6,061 bases of DNA from Bacteroidetes bacterium UBA955 (GTDB taxonomy: Bacteria > Bacteroidota > Bacteroidia > NS11-12g > UBA955), in contig DBCP01000048.1 in NCBI GenBank assembly GCA_002293105.1, positions 12,852 through 18,912 on the forward strand, read 5' to 3'. The notes under the pieces were generated by a model. That model had not been told where the DNA came from. It did no database searches and saw only the letters and a list, made by a program, of their open reading frames with translations. The translations under genes were made by a program, and so were the position numbers. Each line of letters starts with the position of its first letter. Within the stretch, counting starts at the first letter, position 1. This document shows, one piece after another, positions 1 through 6,061 of this stretch.

Positions 1-200
1 CCTTCCAAAGCCGCCAAGTTCTTCTGTAATACATCGCGCGTTGGATTTTGCGTGCGCGCATATTCGTAGCCTTTGTGATCGCCCGGTGCGGCTTGTACGT
101 ATGTACTTGTCTGGAAAATGGGCGTCATGATGGCCCCAGTGGTAGGATCAGGCTCGATGCCTGCGTGCAATACCAAGGTTTCTATGTGGTTTGAGTTCAT
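1..200 (-). CDS. Trans-sulfuration PLP enzyme (cystathionine gamma-synthase/lyase family), N-terminal part
   Basis: Reading the minus strand from the ATG at 200-198 gives 66 codons open to the left edge, so this is the amino-terminal sixth or so of a protein normally near 380-400 residues. The peptide starts MNSNHIETLVLHAG and contains the family landmark YARTQNPTR at residues 47-55. In this family the Tyr and Arg of the Y-x-R unit (here Tyr47 and Arg49) bind the PLP phosphate of the neighbouring subunit. TPIFQTSTY at 26-34 is also typical. The family makes or cleaves cystathionine, or sulfhydrylates O-acetylhomoserine, in cytoplasmic methionine/cysteine metabolism. The residues and catalytic lysine that would separate these activities lie outside the window, so no symbol is given. 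It starts 51 bases after the purN stop on the same strand; that gap shows no Shine-Dalgarno and no terminator-like hairpin, so read-through from purN is plausible. Confidence 0.9.
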   Translation of the reverse strand, partial: MNSNHIETLVLHAGIEPDPTTGAIMTPIFQTSTYVQAAPGDHKGYEYARTQNPTRDVLQKNLAALE

Positions 201-251
201 TGTGCGATGCGCTTTTGTCTTTTACAAAGTAACGCTCCACAGACCAAGAAT

Positions 252-824
252 TTACCGTTTCGGTGCGATGTCTTTCAACACTTCTTCCACCACGCGAGGG
301 AAATGGGCCATTTCCAACTCATGGATTTTGTCAGCGACGGCGTGCGCATCATCATTTGGTGAAACAGCACATCGACCTTGAAAAATAGGCGCTCCATCGT
401 CGTACCGTTCGGTAACCCAATGCACAGTAATGCCAGTTTCTGTTTCATGGGCTGCAACCACCGCTTCGTGAACGTGCATACCAAACATCCCTTTACCACC
501 AAATTTTGGCAATAAAGCGGGGTGTAGGTTAATCACGTGAGGGAATCGCTCCAATAAACGCTGGGGAAACAACCAAAGAAATCCTGCCAATACAATCAAA
601 TCTGGGGAATATGAAGCCAATAAGTCATCAACGCGATTTCCGGTTTTCCACTCCTCTCGATGGAATAACTCACATGGTACGCCCAATCGATGGGCTCTTT
701 CTAAAACACCGGCGCCTTCTACATTGCAGAAAATCGCAGCAATTGTTACACTGCTACCTGCAAAATGATGAATGATATTCTCGGCATTGCTCCCACTGCC
801 CGATGCAAAAACAACGATTTTCAT
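252..824 (-). CDS. purN: Phosphoribosylglycinamide formyltransferase (GART)
   Basis: This 190-residue cytoplasmic enzyme transfers the formyl group of 10-formyltetrahydrofolate to glycinamide ribonucleotide, the third step of de novo purine synthesis. The N-terminus MKIVVFASGSGSN carries the S-G-x-G-S-N phosphoribosyl-binding loop (residues 8-13). The catalytic segment INLHPALLPKFGG (98-110) holds the family's Asn99 and His101, and YDDGAPIFQ (141-149) holds the catalytic Asp, best aligned to Asp143; these correspond to Asn106, His108 and Asp144 of the E. coli enzyme. It is shorter than the E. coli protein (212 residues) and has a few extra residues between the HPALLP motif and the following helix, as I recall for Bacteroidota PurN. 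The start ATG overlaps the stop of the upstream DUF4837 gene as ATGA, which implies translational coupling. No Shine-Dalgarno is visible. Confidence 0.96.
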   Translation of the reverse strand: MKIVVFASGSGSNAENIIHHFAGSSVTIAAIFCNVEGAGVLERAHRLGVPCELFHREEWKTGNRVDDLLASYSPDLIVLAGFLWLFPQRLLERFPHVINLHPALLPKFGGKGMFGMHVHEAVVAAHETETGITVHWVTERYDDGAPIFQGRCAVSPNDDAHAVADKIHELEMAHFPRVVEEVLKDIAPKR

Positions 825-1966
825 GATTTTACGTTGCTTTGATGAACCATGATTTCCAACGCGCGCATCAATGTATTCCTCGGTTGATTGGGCGCAAATA
901 AGAATCCATCGATCGCGATACAGCGCTGGTTGGCTTTGTCAATGATGATTTTTCGAATGAATGGACCCCGTCTGTCTGTGTTTAACTCTGTATACCAACC
1001 ACGCAAGTAGTACACTTTGTTGCGATTTTCAATAACAGAATAAAAAGATTTGGGAAAAATGCCACTGCTGCTCACTTCAACCCAAGTGCCTTCAATGGTC
1101 TTTAAATATTTCTGGGTAAAGCGATTGCGATTCAATACCGCGGAATCCATGATCATGTTTTCTGATGATGACAAGGGGTAGATGTTCACCATGAGATTGT
1201 TGTGGAATTGGCTATTCTCATTGCGCAACCAGACAAAGTCATTTGTGGCTTGAACCAATTTCAAATCCGCATTTAAGAATAAATCAACGTTGTATTTGCC
1301 GGCAAGCAAACGGGTAATACTGTCAGAATAACGATTCTGTTCCAAGGCGCCGTGGCGACGTGAAGATTCTTTTGTAACAGAACGGAGTTCAAGCCTGTGC
1401 GACTCTGCGCATAAGAAAGCTTGATTTTTTTTAATCCACGGGCCATCCAAATTTTCACCCGCTGAATGGGTATCGTGAATCCATAAAACGACCTGTGGTT
1501 TCGCCCAAACGTTGCTTACCCACTGGCAGCTTACATTGTCAATAACAGTATCTTTTAATGAATTTATTCCCTCCCGATGAAAATCACCATCCAATGTCGA
1601 TTTGGGGTCAATCGCCCATACCAAAGGATTTGCATGCAGGGGTTCGAGTGTTTGTGGATCTTCTTGATCGAGTTGTTTGATGTTATGCAACGCAAAAGTG
1701 AACAACGATTCAAAATATTGGGGGTCTTCTTTTTTACGATTTTCTTCAAATCGCACCAAACTGCTATCCGCTAAAAACACGGTAGTAGTGAAAATGTCTT
1801 TAATCGAATCTTCCCAATTTTCTGGGTAGAACACGTAAATCTCTGCGGCATTACCGCTCGCAGTATCTAAGTTGCCATGTTCACTGCTTTGGCATCCATA
1901 TTGTAAGATTCCGCTAAAAGTGAAGAAAATGAACGATAGCCAGAGGCCGAGCCTATTTTTTTGCAT
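821..1966 (-). CDS. DUF4837 family lipoprotein of unknown function
   Basis: This 381-residue protein has a hydrophobic N-terminal signal (residues 6-21) ending in a lipobox-like LQYGC, so Cys25 is the probable lipidated residue. The -3 position is Gln, which is not the strict consensus, so lipidation is likely rather than certain. The body matches what I know of DUF4837: VWAKPQ at 153-158 followed by a hydrophobic strand, FVWLRN at 244-249, LRGWYTELNTDRRGPF at 321-336 and AIDGFLFAP at 351-359. The family is known from Bacteroidota and has no assigned function. No catalytic motif is apparent. The gene starts 8 bases after the lytic transglycosylase stop and ends in a 4-base overlap with purN, so the three are probably cotranscribed. 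An AGGGG run in the last codons of the transglycosylase lies upstream of the ATG but is rather distant. Envelope location is inferred from the signal. Confidence 0.88.
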   Translation of the reverse strand: MQKNRLGLWLSFIFFTFSGILQYGCQSSEHGNLDTASGNAAEIYVFYPENWEDSIKDIFTTTVFLADSSLVRFEENRKKEDPQYFESLFTFALHNIKQLDQEDPQTLEPLHANPLVWAIDPKSTLDGDFHREGINSLKDTVIDNVSCQWVSNVWAKPQVVLWIHDTHSAGENLDGPWIKKNQAFLCAESHRLELRSVTKESSRRHGALEQNRYSDSITRLLAGKYNVDLFLNADLKLVQATNDFVWLRNENSQFHNNLMVNIYPLSSSENMIMDSAVLNRNRFTQKYLKTIEGTWVEVSSSGIFPKSFYSVIENRNKVYYLRGWYTELNTDRRGPFIRKIIIDKANQRCIAIDGFLFAPNQPRNTLMRALEIMVHQSNVKS

Positions 1967-1974
1967 GGTTTACT

Positions 1975-3246
1975 TCAACCCCTGCGGGTTTTTTGAATGA
2001 TCAAACGCTGTCCTATCTGAATAGAATTGGATCTCAAATGGTTCCATGTTTTGATTTGTGTTACCGTTACACCATGGGTTTTGGCGATGGCACTCAAGGT
2101 TTGTCCACGCTTTACAACGTGCACAACACGCAGTGTACCCGATTTTACAGTAGAAACACCCGTTGAACCTGCAACCTGAACGCCTCTCGGCACCGATTTA
2201 GGGTACGCATAGGGTGCGCGATAATTGGTGGGCACTACATTGTGGTTGTATTTGGCGAAAGCAGCCGCACTATCAAATCGGTCAATAAACTGCATGCTGG
2301 CATTGTATGGCATTAATATCACGCTACCATGCGCCATATCGGTGTTTTGATTTAGCAATTCTTGGTTCAATGCCACTAGGTTGTGTTGACTGCCCAAATA
2401 TTCATTGATCTTGCCCAAATGCATGGTAGAGTCAATCTTTGTAGGTGCCAACACGATGCTTTGGTCGTTGTGTGCTGCATTTTTGCCTTTCTCAGTAAAG
2501 TTCAACACATAGGCAACGGCTATAAACTTGGGTACATAGTTTTGGGTTTCTTTGGGAAGAAAGGGAAGGACTTCCCAGAAATTGGTTTTGCCACCACTCC
2601 TGCGAATGGCTTTTTGTACGTTGCCGGGACCACAGTTGTATGACGCTATGCTCATCAACCAATTGTTGAAAATGGATTGTGAATTGGCAAAATATTCGCA
2701 GGCCTTCTGGGTGCTTTCTACGATACTCTTTCGATCATCACAAGGGTAGCCAATGCGCATGCCCATCAATTTGCCGGTATAGGGCATGAATTGCCACAGA
2801 CCGGTTGCACCACACCAAGAAACGGCGCTTGGATTCAAGTTGGATTCAATCACCGAAATGTATTTCAATTCAGTGGGCAAACCGTTTTTGTCCAAAATCT
2901 CTTCGAAAATGGGGAAGTACAGCTTCATTCGCTCATGGATTTGGTTGAAATATCCCTCGCCATACCCCATGAAATATCGAATGTGTTGTTCCACCATACG
3001 GTGGTATTCAAAAGGAATCGTACTGCCAATTTGCGACATCATCGCCTCGAACTCACGACCATTTCTGTACCTGGCTTCATCATGTCCAACCGGACTGTGC
3101 GATGGAATATTACCCAATAAAATCTGGGTGAGACTATCGATACGGGAAATATGATTGCCACCTTCAGGATCCAACGGTGCCTGCGCCAACGCAGTGCTCA
3201 CGCTGCTTCCCACCAGCAATATCGATAGTATAAACGACCTTATCAT
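1975..3246 (-). CDS. mltD: Secreted lytic murein transglycosylase, SLT domain plus C-terminal LysM (MltD-like)
   Basis: The protein should cleave the MurNAc-GlcNAc bond of peptidoglycan, leaving 1,6-anhydro-MurNAc, in the periplasm. I chose the ATG at 3246 (423 residues) because it gives a compact signal peptide, MIRSFILSILLVG and on to ALA-Q, with cleavage likely after Ala21. The open frame extends to a TTG at 3318 and contains another ATG at 3282, but both put polar residues before the signal. The SLT domain spans about residues 117-250: catalytic Glu135 in VIESNLNPSAVSWCGATGLW, then ASYNCGPGNVQ (201-211) and ETQNYVPKF (233-241). One LysM repeat, VVHVVKRGQTLSAIAKTHG onward, occupies about 375-418 and should bind glycan. 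E. coli MltD is a lipoprotein with two LysM repeats; here there is one and no lipobox, so the symbol marks architecture rather than strict orthology. It is the first gene of the minus-strand cluster. Confidence 0.93.
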   Translation of the reverse strand: MIRSFILSILLVGSSVSTALAQAPLDPEGGNHISRIDSLTQILLGNIPSHSPVGHDEARYRNGREFEAMMSQIGSTIPFEYHRMVEQHIRYFMGYGEGYFNQIHERMKLYFPIFEEILDKNGLPTELKYISVIESNLNPSAVSWCGATGLWQFMPYTGKLMGMRIGYPCDDRKSIVESTQKACEYFANSQSIFNNWLMSIASYNCGPGNVQKAIRRSGGKTNFWEVLPFLPKETQNYVPKFIAVAYVLNFTEKGKNAAHNDQSIVLAPTKIDSTMHLGKINEYLGSQHNLVALNQELLNQNTDMAHGSVILMPYNASMQFIDRFDSAAAFAKYNHNVVPTNYRAPYAYPKSVPRGVQVAGSTGVSTVKSGTLRVVHVVKRGQTLSAIAKTHGVTVTQIKTWNHLRSNSIQIGQRLIIQKTRRG

Positions 3247-3289
3247 AGATTTCAAAATTAACGCAGAATTGTGCGCCTCCATCCATAAG

Positions 3290-3319
3290 CAAAGACTGAG
3301 CCAAAAATTAACCAACAAA
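3290..3319 (-). promoter_or_regulatory. Candidate promoter for the mltD-DUF4837-purN cluster
   Basis: On the minus strand TTTG (3319-3316) is followed after 18 bases by AGTCTTTG (3297-3290). Bacteroidota promoters have TTTG near -33 and TAnnTTTG near -7, separated by about 19 bases; here the -33 box and TTTG half of the -7 box fit, but the TA is AG. The predicted transcript would begin close to 3283, which leaves a leader of roughly 37 bases before the ATG at 3246 and would exclude the TTG start at 3318. The match is degenerate and the assignment is tentative. Confidence 0.3.
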
Positions 3320-3336
3320 CAAATGTGTATATTTGT
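3319..3336 (+). promoter_or_regulatory. TAnnTTTG-type -7 element inside a short inverted repeat, upstream of ald
   Basis: TATATTTG at 3328-3335 is an exact match to the Bacteroidota -7 consensus and points toward ald, whose start is 69 bases downstream. It overlaps a perfect 6-base inverted repeat, ACAAAT (3319-3324) and ATTTGT (3331-3336), around a 6-base spacer. No clear TTTG lies at the expected -33 position on this strand. A second partial match, TATCTTAG at 3373-3380, lies closer to the gene and could be the true -7 box instead. The rest of the 158-base gap between mltD and ald is AT-rich and holds no ORF I would call. Confidence 0.3.
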
Positions 3337-3404
3337 AATAATTGAAGACGCGTTAATCTCAGAAGTATTTGCTATCTTAGAGTTGCTAATAAATTATACA
3401 CCCA

Positions 3405-4619
3405 GTGGCATTGTCAAAAAATATCCTATCGCCTGAAAATGAAGCACAGACCTTGGCGCAAGTGCAGAAGTTGAACCTGAAAAACGGCGGCTTGAGCATC
3501 GGTATTCCGAAAGAAGTTACCTTCCAAGAAAACAGGGTGCCACTGACACCAGCTGCTGTAGCTTATTTTACATCGAACGGACATTCTATTACCATCGAGT
3601 CGGGAGCGGGTAGAAATGCCAATTTTTCGGACATTCAATTCAGCGAGGCCGGTGCACAAATTGTCTATTCCAACAAGGAAGTATACGAATGTGAAACCAT
3701 CTTGAAAATAGACCCTCCAACATTGGCGGAAATTGAATTGATGAAGCCCGGACAGTTGTTGATTTCTGCATTGCAAATCAATCAGTTGGATTCGGTTTTG
3801 TTGCGAAAACTCATGGAAAAGAAAATCAACGCCATGGCCTATGAATATTTGGAAGACGACGGTGGTACCCGTCCCATTATTCGCGCCATGAGTGAGATCG
3901 CGGGGACGGCAAGTATTCTTATCGCTGCGGAATACCTCAACAATACCCACGTTGGAAAGGGCGAGTTGCTCGGTGGATTTGCGGGGGTTCCTCCAACACA
4001 AGTGGTTGTGATTGGCGCGGGTGCAGTGGGTGAGTTTGCGGCCAAAGCAGCCCTTGGCCTCGGTGCCAATGTCAAAGTATTCGACAATAACATGTATCGA
4101 CTAAGAAGAATCCAAAAGTCGTTCGGTTTTCATTTGTATACATCCACCTTGCAGCCACAAGTCATCAAAAGTGCTGTTGCTAGTGCAGATGTCGTGATTG
4201 GAGCCCTATCTGGGAATACCGCAAGAAGTCCAATTGTCATTACGGAAGAAATGGTTATGTCTATGCGACCCCATTCCGTTTTGATCGATGTGGCAATCGA
4301 TCGTGGAGGGAATTTCGAGACATCCGAGGTAACCAACCACGAGAAACCCATATTCCACAAACACGATGTGATACATTACTGTGTGCCCAATATCGCTTCG
4401 CGCGTCAGCCGAACCGCCAGTTACACGCTGAGTAACGTATTCACACCCATGCTCGATGAAATGGCACAGTTGGGTGGATTTGGAGAGTTTTTGCGCATGA
4501 AAGCCGGCGTACGCAAAGGCACCTATCTGTATCGTGGCAGTCTGACCAATAAGAATTTGGCTGATAAATTTTCGATCAAATACCACGACATCGACTTGAT
4601 GGTGGGACTTTACATGTAA
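3405..4619 (+). CDS. ald: Alanine dehydrogenase / PntA-family NAD-dependent oxidoreductase
   Basis: A 404-residue cytoplasmic protein of the AlaDH/PntA superfamily. The N-terminal domain has the signature SIGIPKEVTFQENRVPLTP (31-49), with Arg44 matching the pyruvate-binding Arg15 of M. tuberculosis Ald. The Rossmann domain has VVIGAGAVGEFAAKAA (201-216) and an Asp at 227 ending the second strand, which favours NAD. IDVAIDRGGNFE (294-305) keeps the family Asp (Asp299). RVSRTASYTLSN follows at 333-344. The GTG start is preferred because VALSK reproduces the ALSK N-terminus I know from Bacteroidota homologues. There are about 31 residues ahead of the usual family start. Classical Ald interconverts L-alanine and pyruvate, but by my alignment the catalytic Lys75 and His96 are Asp103 and Gln124 here, so alanine dehydrogenase activity is not assured. 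No pntB-like gene is adjacent. The gene is monocistronic in this window and its stop abuts the recF stop. Confidence 0.88.
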   Translation: MALSKNILSPENEAQTLAQVQKLNLKNGGLSIGIPKEVTFQENRVPLTPAAVAYFTSNGHSITIESGAGRNANFSDIQFSEAGAQIVYSNKEVYECETILKIDPPTLAEIELMKPGQLLISALQINQLDSVLLRKLMEKKINAMAYEYLEDDGGTRPIIRAMSEIAGTASILIAAEYLNNTHVGKGELLGGFAGVPPTQVVVIGAGAVGEFAAKAALGLGANVKVFDNNMYRLRRIQKSFGFHLYTSTLQPQVIKSAVASADVVIGALSGNTARSPIVITEEMVMSMRPHSVLIDVAIDRGGNFETSEVTNHEKPIFHKHDVIHYCVPNIASRVSRTASYTLSNVFTPMLDEMAQLGGFGEFLRMKAGVRKGTYLYRGSLTNKNLADKFSIKYHDIDLMVGLYM

Positions 4620-5693
4620 TCACAACAAATGGTGATGCAGTTTATTCGCATCAATATGCTGAAAATGGGTTTCTACCCGGCTCGCGTGGGTATCCGTAAT
4701 CAAAATTTGCCCATAGCCTGAAGCACCAACCATTTCAATCAATCGCTGCGCGCGTTGCTCATCGATCTTTTCAAAAATATCATCCAAAAGCAAAATGGGA
4801 TGATTGTTTGTAACACTTTGGAAATAATTGTATTGTGCAAGTTTTAGGGCGATGATAAAGCTTTTAATCTGTCCTTGTGATCCAAATTTCTTCAATGGAA
4901 ATTCGCCCAAATTGAACTGTAAATCATCTTTATGAATACCCACCGATGTTCGCTGAGAGGCCATATCCAGGCGGTAAGTGTCCTGCAACAGTGTAGCAAA
5001 GTCTCCTGCATGCAAAGGACTTTCGTAAGAGATGCTGGGGTTCTCGGTGCCTTGGCTTAGCGATTGGTAAATGCCCACAAAATGGGAAAGCAAATCATCC
5101 ACGAAGGCTTTTCTGCGCGCGTATATCAAGAGGCCCGCAGGAATCAACTTGGCATCAAAACTTCCAAGTAAATCCGGGTCAATGTATCGCCCTTGCATCG
5201 ATTTCAGCAAGGCATTTCGCTGTTCTAAGGTCTTTTTGTAAATGCTTAGGTTTTGGAGATAGGCTTTGTCGATCTGACATAAACTCAAATCCACGAATTT
5301 CCTGCGATCATCGCTGTTTCCCAAAGCCAATTCAATGTCGTACGGTGTGATGAAAACCGTCTGGATCATCCCAACATGGTCGAGCAGTCGGGGATAGGCC
5401 TTGTCATTCTTTTTGATGCTTTTTTTGCCACCTTCAAATTGAACCAGGATATCGGCCGGCGCTTCCCCTTCAAAATGGCCTTTGATGGTAAAAAACGACG
5501 CATCATGTTCGATGATTTGGCTATCTATTCCGTTGAAATAACTCTTGGCATTGGCCAAATAATGCACCGCGTCCAAGATGTTGGTCTTGCCAACGCCATT
5601 GGCACCGGTAATTGTGTTAATGCCATTGCAAAACTCCAGAGATCGCTCGCTGTGGTTCTTAAAGTGAAACAATTGAAGTCGTTGCAAATGCAC
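4620..5693 (-). CDS. recF: DNA replication and repair protein RecF
   Basis: RecF is an SMC-like ATPase that, with RecO and RecR, loads RecA onto gapped DNA covered by SSB. This copy is complete at 357 residues, the usual family length. Walker A is GANGVGKTN at 30-38, directly after the typical N-terminal strand LQLFHFKNH. The ABC-type signature FGSQGQIKSFIIALKLAQ lies at 270-287 and Walker B with the D-loop, PILLLDDIFEKID, at 299-311. VGIHKDDLQF (251-260) corresponds to the family's GPHRDD segment, with Ile in place of Pro. The start is the GTG at 5693-5691, which puts the first beta strand at the expected distance; no in-frame ATG lies nearby. No Shine-Dalgarno is seen. It is not next to dnaA, dnaN or gyrB; it is divergent from dnaE with 120 bases between, and convergent with ald with none. 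Confidence 0.96.
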   Translation of the reverse strand: MHLQRLQLFHFKNHSERSLEFCNGINTITGANGVGKTNILDAVHYLANAKSYFNGIDSQIIEHDASFFTIKGHFEGEAPADILVQFEGGKKSIKKNDKAYPRLLDHVGMIQTVFITPYDIELALGNSDDRRKFVDLSLCQIDKAYLQNLSIYKKTLEQRNALLKSMQGRYIDPDLLGSFDAKLIPAGLLIYARRKAFVDDLLSHFVGIYQSLSQGTENPSISYESPLHAGDFATLLQDTYRLDMASQRTSVGIHKDDLQFNLGEFPLKKFGSQGQIKSFIIALKLAQYNYFQSVTNNHPILLLDDIFEKIDEQRAQRLIEMVGASGYGQILITDTHASRVETHFQHIDANKLHHHLL

Positions 5694-5722
5694 AGTGCAA
5701 AGTAAATCAATTGCCTTGGTGT

Positions 5723-5765
5723 TGTGGAATTAAAGCAGGAATAGAGTTATTCCATTTTGTCCACA
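5723..5765. repeat. Nested inverted repeat in the recF-dnaE divergent region, with a DnaA-box-like 9-mer
   Basis: The inner arms GGAATA (5738-5743) and TATTCC (5748-5753) are perfectly complementary around GAGT. The outer arms TGTGGA (5723-5728) and TCCACA (5760-5765) are also perfectly complementary, with 9 and 6 unpaired bases between inner and outer stems. The right outer arm is part of TTGTCCACA (5757-5765), one mismatch from the DnaA box TTATCCACA; the left arm read on the minus strand, AATTCCACA, matches it at 6 of 9. There is no T-run after the hairpin and both flanking genes point away, so it is not a terminator. It may be an operator or DnaA site; this is inference. Confidence 0.4.
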
Positions 5766-5792
5766 TTGGCGATGAGTTTTTTTGGTTTGATT

Positions 5793-5800
5793 TATCTTCG
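5793..5800 (+). promoter_or_regulatory. Candidate -7 element for dnaE
   Basis: TATCTTCG differs at one base from the Bacteroidota -7 consensus TAnnTTTG and lies 13 bases before the dnaE ATG, so it would give a very short leader. A TTG at 5766-5768 is the nearest upstream -33 candidate but its spacing of 24 bases is longer than usual. The call is weak and rests on position as much as on sequence. Confidence 0.25.
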
Positions 5801-5813
5801 TTTGCTTCGAATT

Positions 5814-6061
5814 ATGCCTGTTTTTTCTCACTTGCACGTCCATACTCAATATTCACTGCTCGATGGTGCGGCGAGTATCAAAAGTCTCGTGAAAAAGGCG
5901 AAAGCCGATGGTATGCCCGCGTTGGCCATCACTGACCACGGCAATATGTTCGGTGCGTTTGAGTTTTATCAAGCCGTGACGAAAGAGGGGTTGATGCCGG
6001 TGATTGGCTGCGAGTTCTATGTGGTAGAGGATCGATTTCAGAAGTCGTTCACTCAAGGTGC
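5814..6061 (+). CDS. dnaE: DNA polymerase III alpha subunit, N-terminal PHP domain (partial)
   Basis: From the ATG at 5814 the frame is open for 82 codons to the right edge, the first few percent of a protein normally over 1,100 residues. It begins MPVFSHLHVHTQYSLLDGAA and continues with ALAITDHGNMFGAFEFYQA (36-54) and PVIGCEFYVVEDRF (62-75), which is the PHP domain at the start of replicative DnaE polymerases. HLHVHT (6-11) and TDHGN (40-44) carry metal-ligand histidines of the PHP site. The VVEDRF extension after CEFY is the form I know from Bacteroidota DnaE. DnaE is the catalytic subunit of the replicative polymerase. It is divergent from recF; the shared 120-base region probably holds both promoters. 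An error-prone DnaE2 or PolC-type paralogue cannot be excluded from this fragment, but the N-terminus fits main DnaE best. Confidence 0.93.
   Translation, partial: MPVFSHLHVHTQYSLLDGAASIKSLVKKAKADGMPALAITDHGNMFGAFEFYQAVTKEGLMPVIGCEFYVVEDRFQKSFTQG

Noticed and set aside
201..251. Possible promoter (TTACTTTG on the minus strand, 232-225) before the PLP enzyme gene
   Set aside because: It is one base short of TAnnTTTG spacing and has no -33 partner at a usable distance; a similar 8-mer occurs at 5705-5698 almost on the recF start, so it is not convincing as a promoter.
2829..2849. Tandem direct repeat TTGGATTCAA twice, 11 bases apart
   Set aside because: It lies in the codons for the catalytic ESNLNP motif of the SLT domain and is explained by the protein sequence.
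2786..3154. Two overlapping plus-strand open frames of about 110-120 codons opposite the transglycosylase
   Set aside because: They mirror the conserved SLT domain coding strand and show no domain or signal of their own.
3247..3318. Longer N-terminus of the transglycosylase from TTG 3318 or ATG 3282
   Set aside because: The added residues would precede and disturb a good signal peptide that starts at the ATG at 3246, and the candidate promoter overlaps the TTG region.
3426..4001. A 191-codon open frame on the minus strand inside ald
   Set aside because: It is antisense to a clearly conserved gene, its translation is Cys/Arg-rich with no recognisable motif, and it has no plausible promoter; it is a shadow frame.
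4206..4586. A 126-codon minus-strand open frame inside ald
   Set aside because: Antisense to the conserved Rossmann and C-terminal regions of ald, with no family resemblance.
5711..5935. A 74-codon plus-strand open frame spanning the recF-dnaE gap
   Set aside because: It runs out of frame into dnaE, whose PHP motifs fix the real frame from the ATG at 5814.

Overview
The window reads as ordinary chromosomal DNA from a member of the Bacteroidota. The evidence is a DUF4837 lipoprotein (a family I know only from this phylum), an alanine-dehydrogenase homologue with the N-terminal 'ALSK' start seen in Bacteroidota, a PurN of the short Bacteroidota type, weak or absent Shine-Dalgarno sequences, and a TAnnTTTG-type -7 element. 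I cannot place it below phylum. No mobile element, CRISPR array, tRNA or rRNA is visible. Coding density is very high; the only gaps over 100 bases are two divergent promoter regions of 158 and 120 bases.

Left part (1-3246, all minus strand): a probable operon read right to left. It begins with a secreted lytic transglycosylase (SLT domain plus one LysM, MltD-like). Eight bases later comes the DUF4837 lipoprotein, then purN (4-base ATGA overlap), then, after 51 bases, the N-terminus of a trans-sulfuration PLP enzyme that runs off the left edge. The first two genes are envelope functions; purN serves purine synthesis and the last sulfur amino-acid metabolism, so the cluster is mixed.

Middle (3247-4619): a divergent promoter region, then an alanine dehydrogenase/PntA-family protein on the plus strand. 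It keeps the Rossmann NAD fold but appears to lack two catalytic residues of classical alanine dehydrogenase.

Right part (4620-6061): recF on the minus strand, whose stop codon directly abuts that of ald (zero intergenic bases), then a 120-base divergent region with a nested inverted repeat and a DnaA-box-like 9-mer, then the start of dnaE (PHP domain) on the plus strand, cut by the right edge. recF and dnaE are both replication/repair genes and may share regulation.

I see no clearly new multi-gene system. The best leads are the altered active site of the Ald-like protein, the MltD-DUF4837 pairing, and the palindromic region between recF and dnaE.
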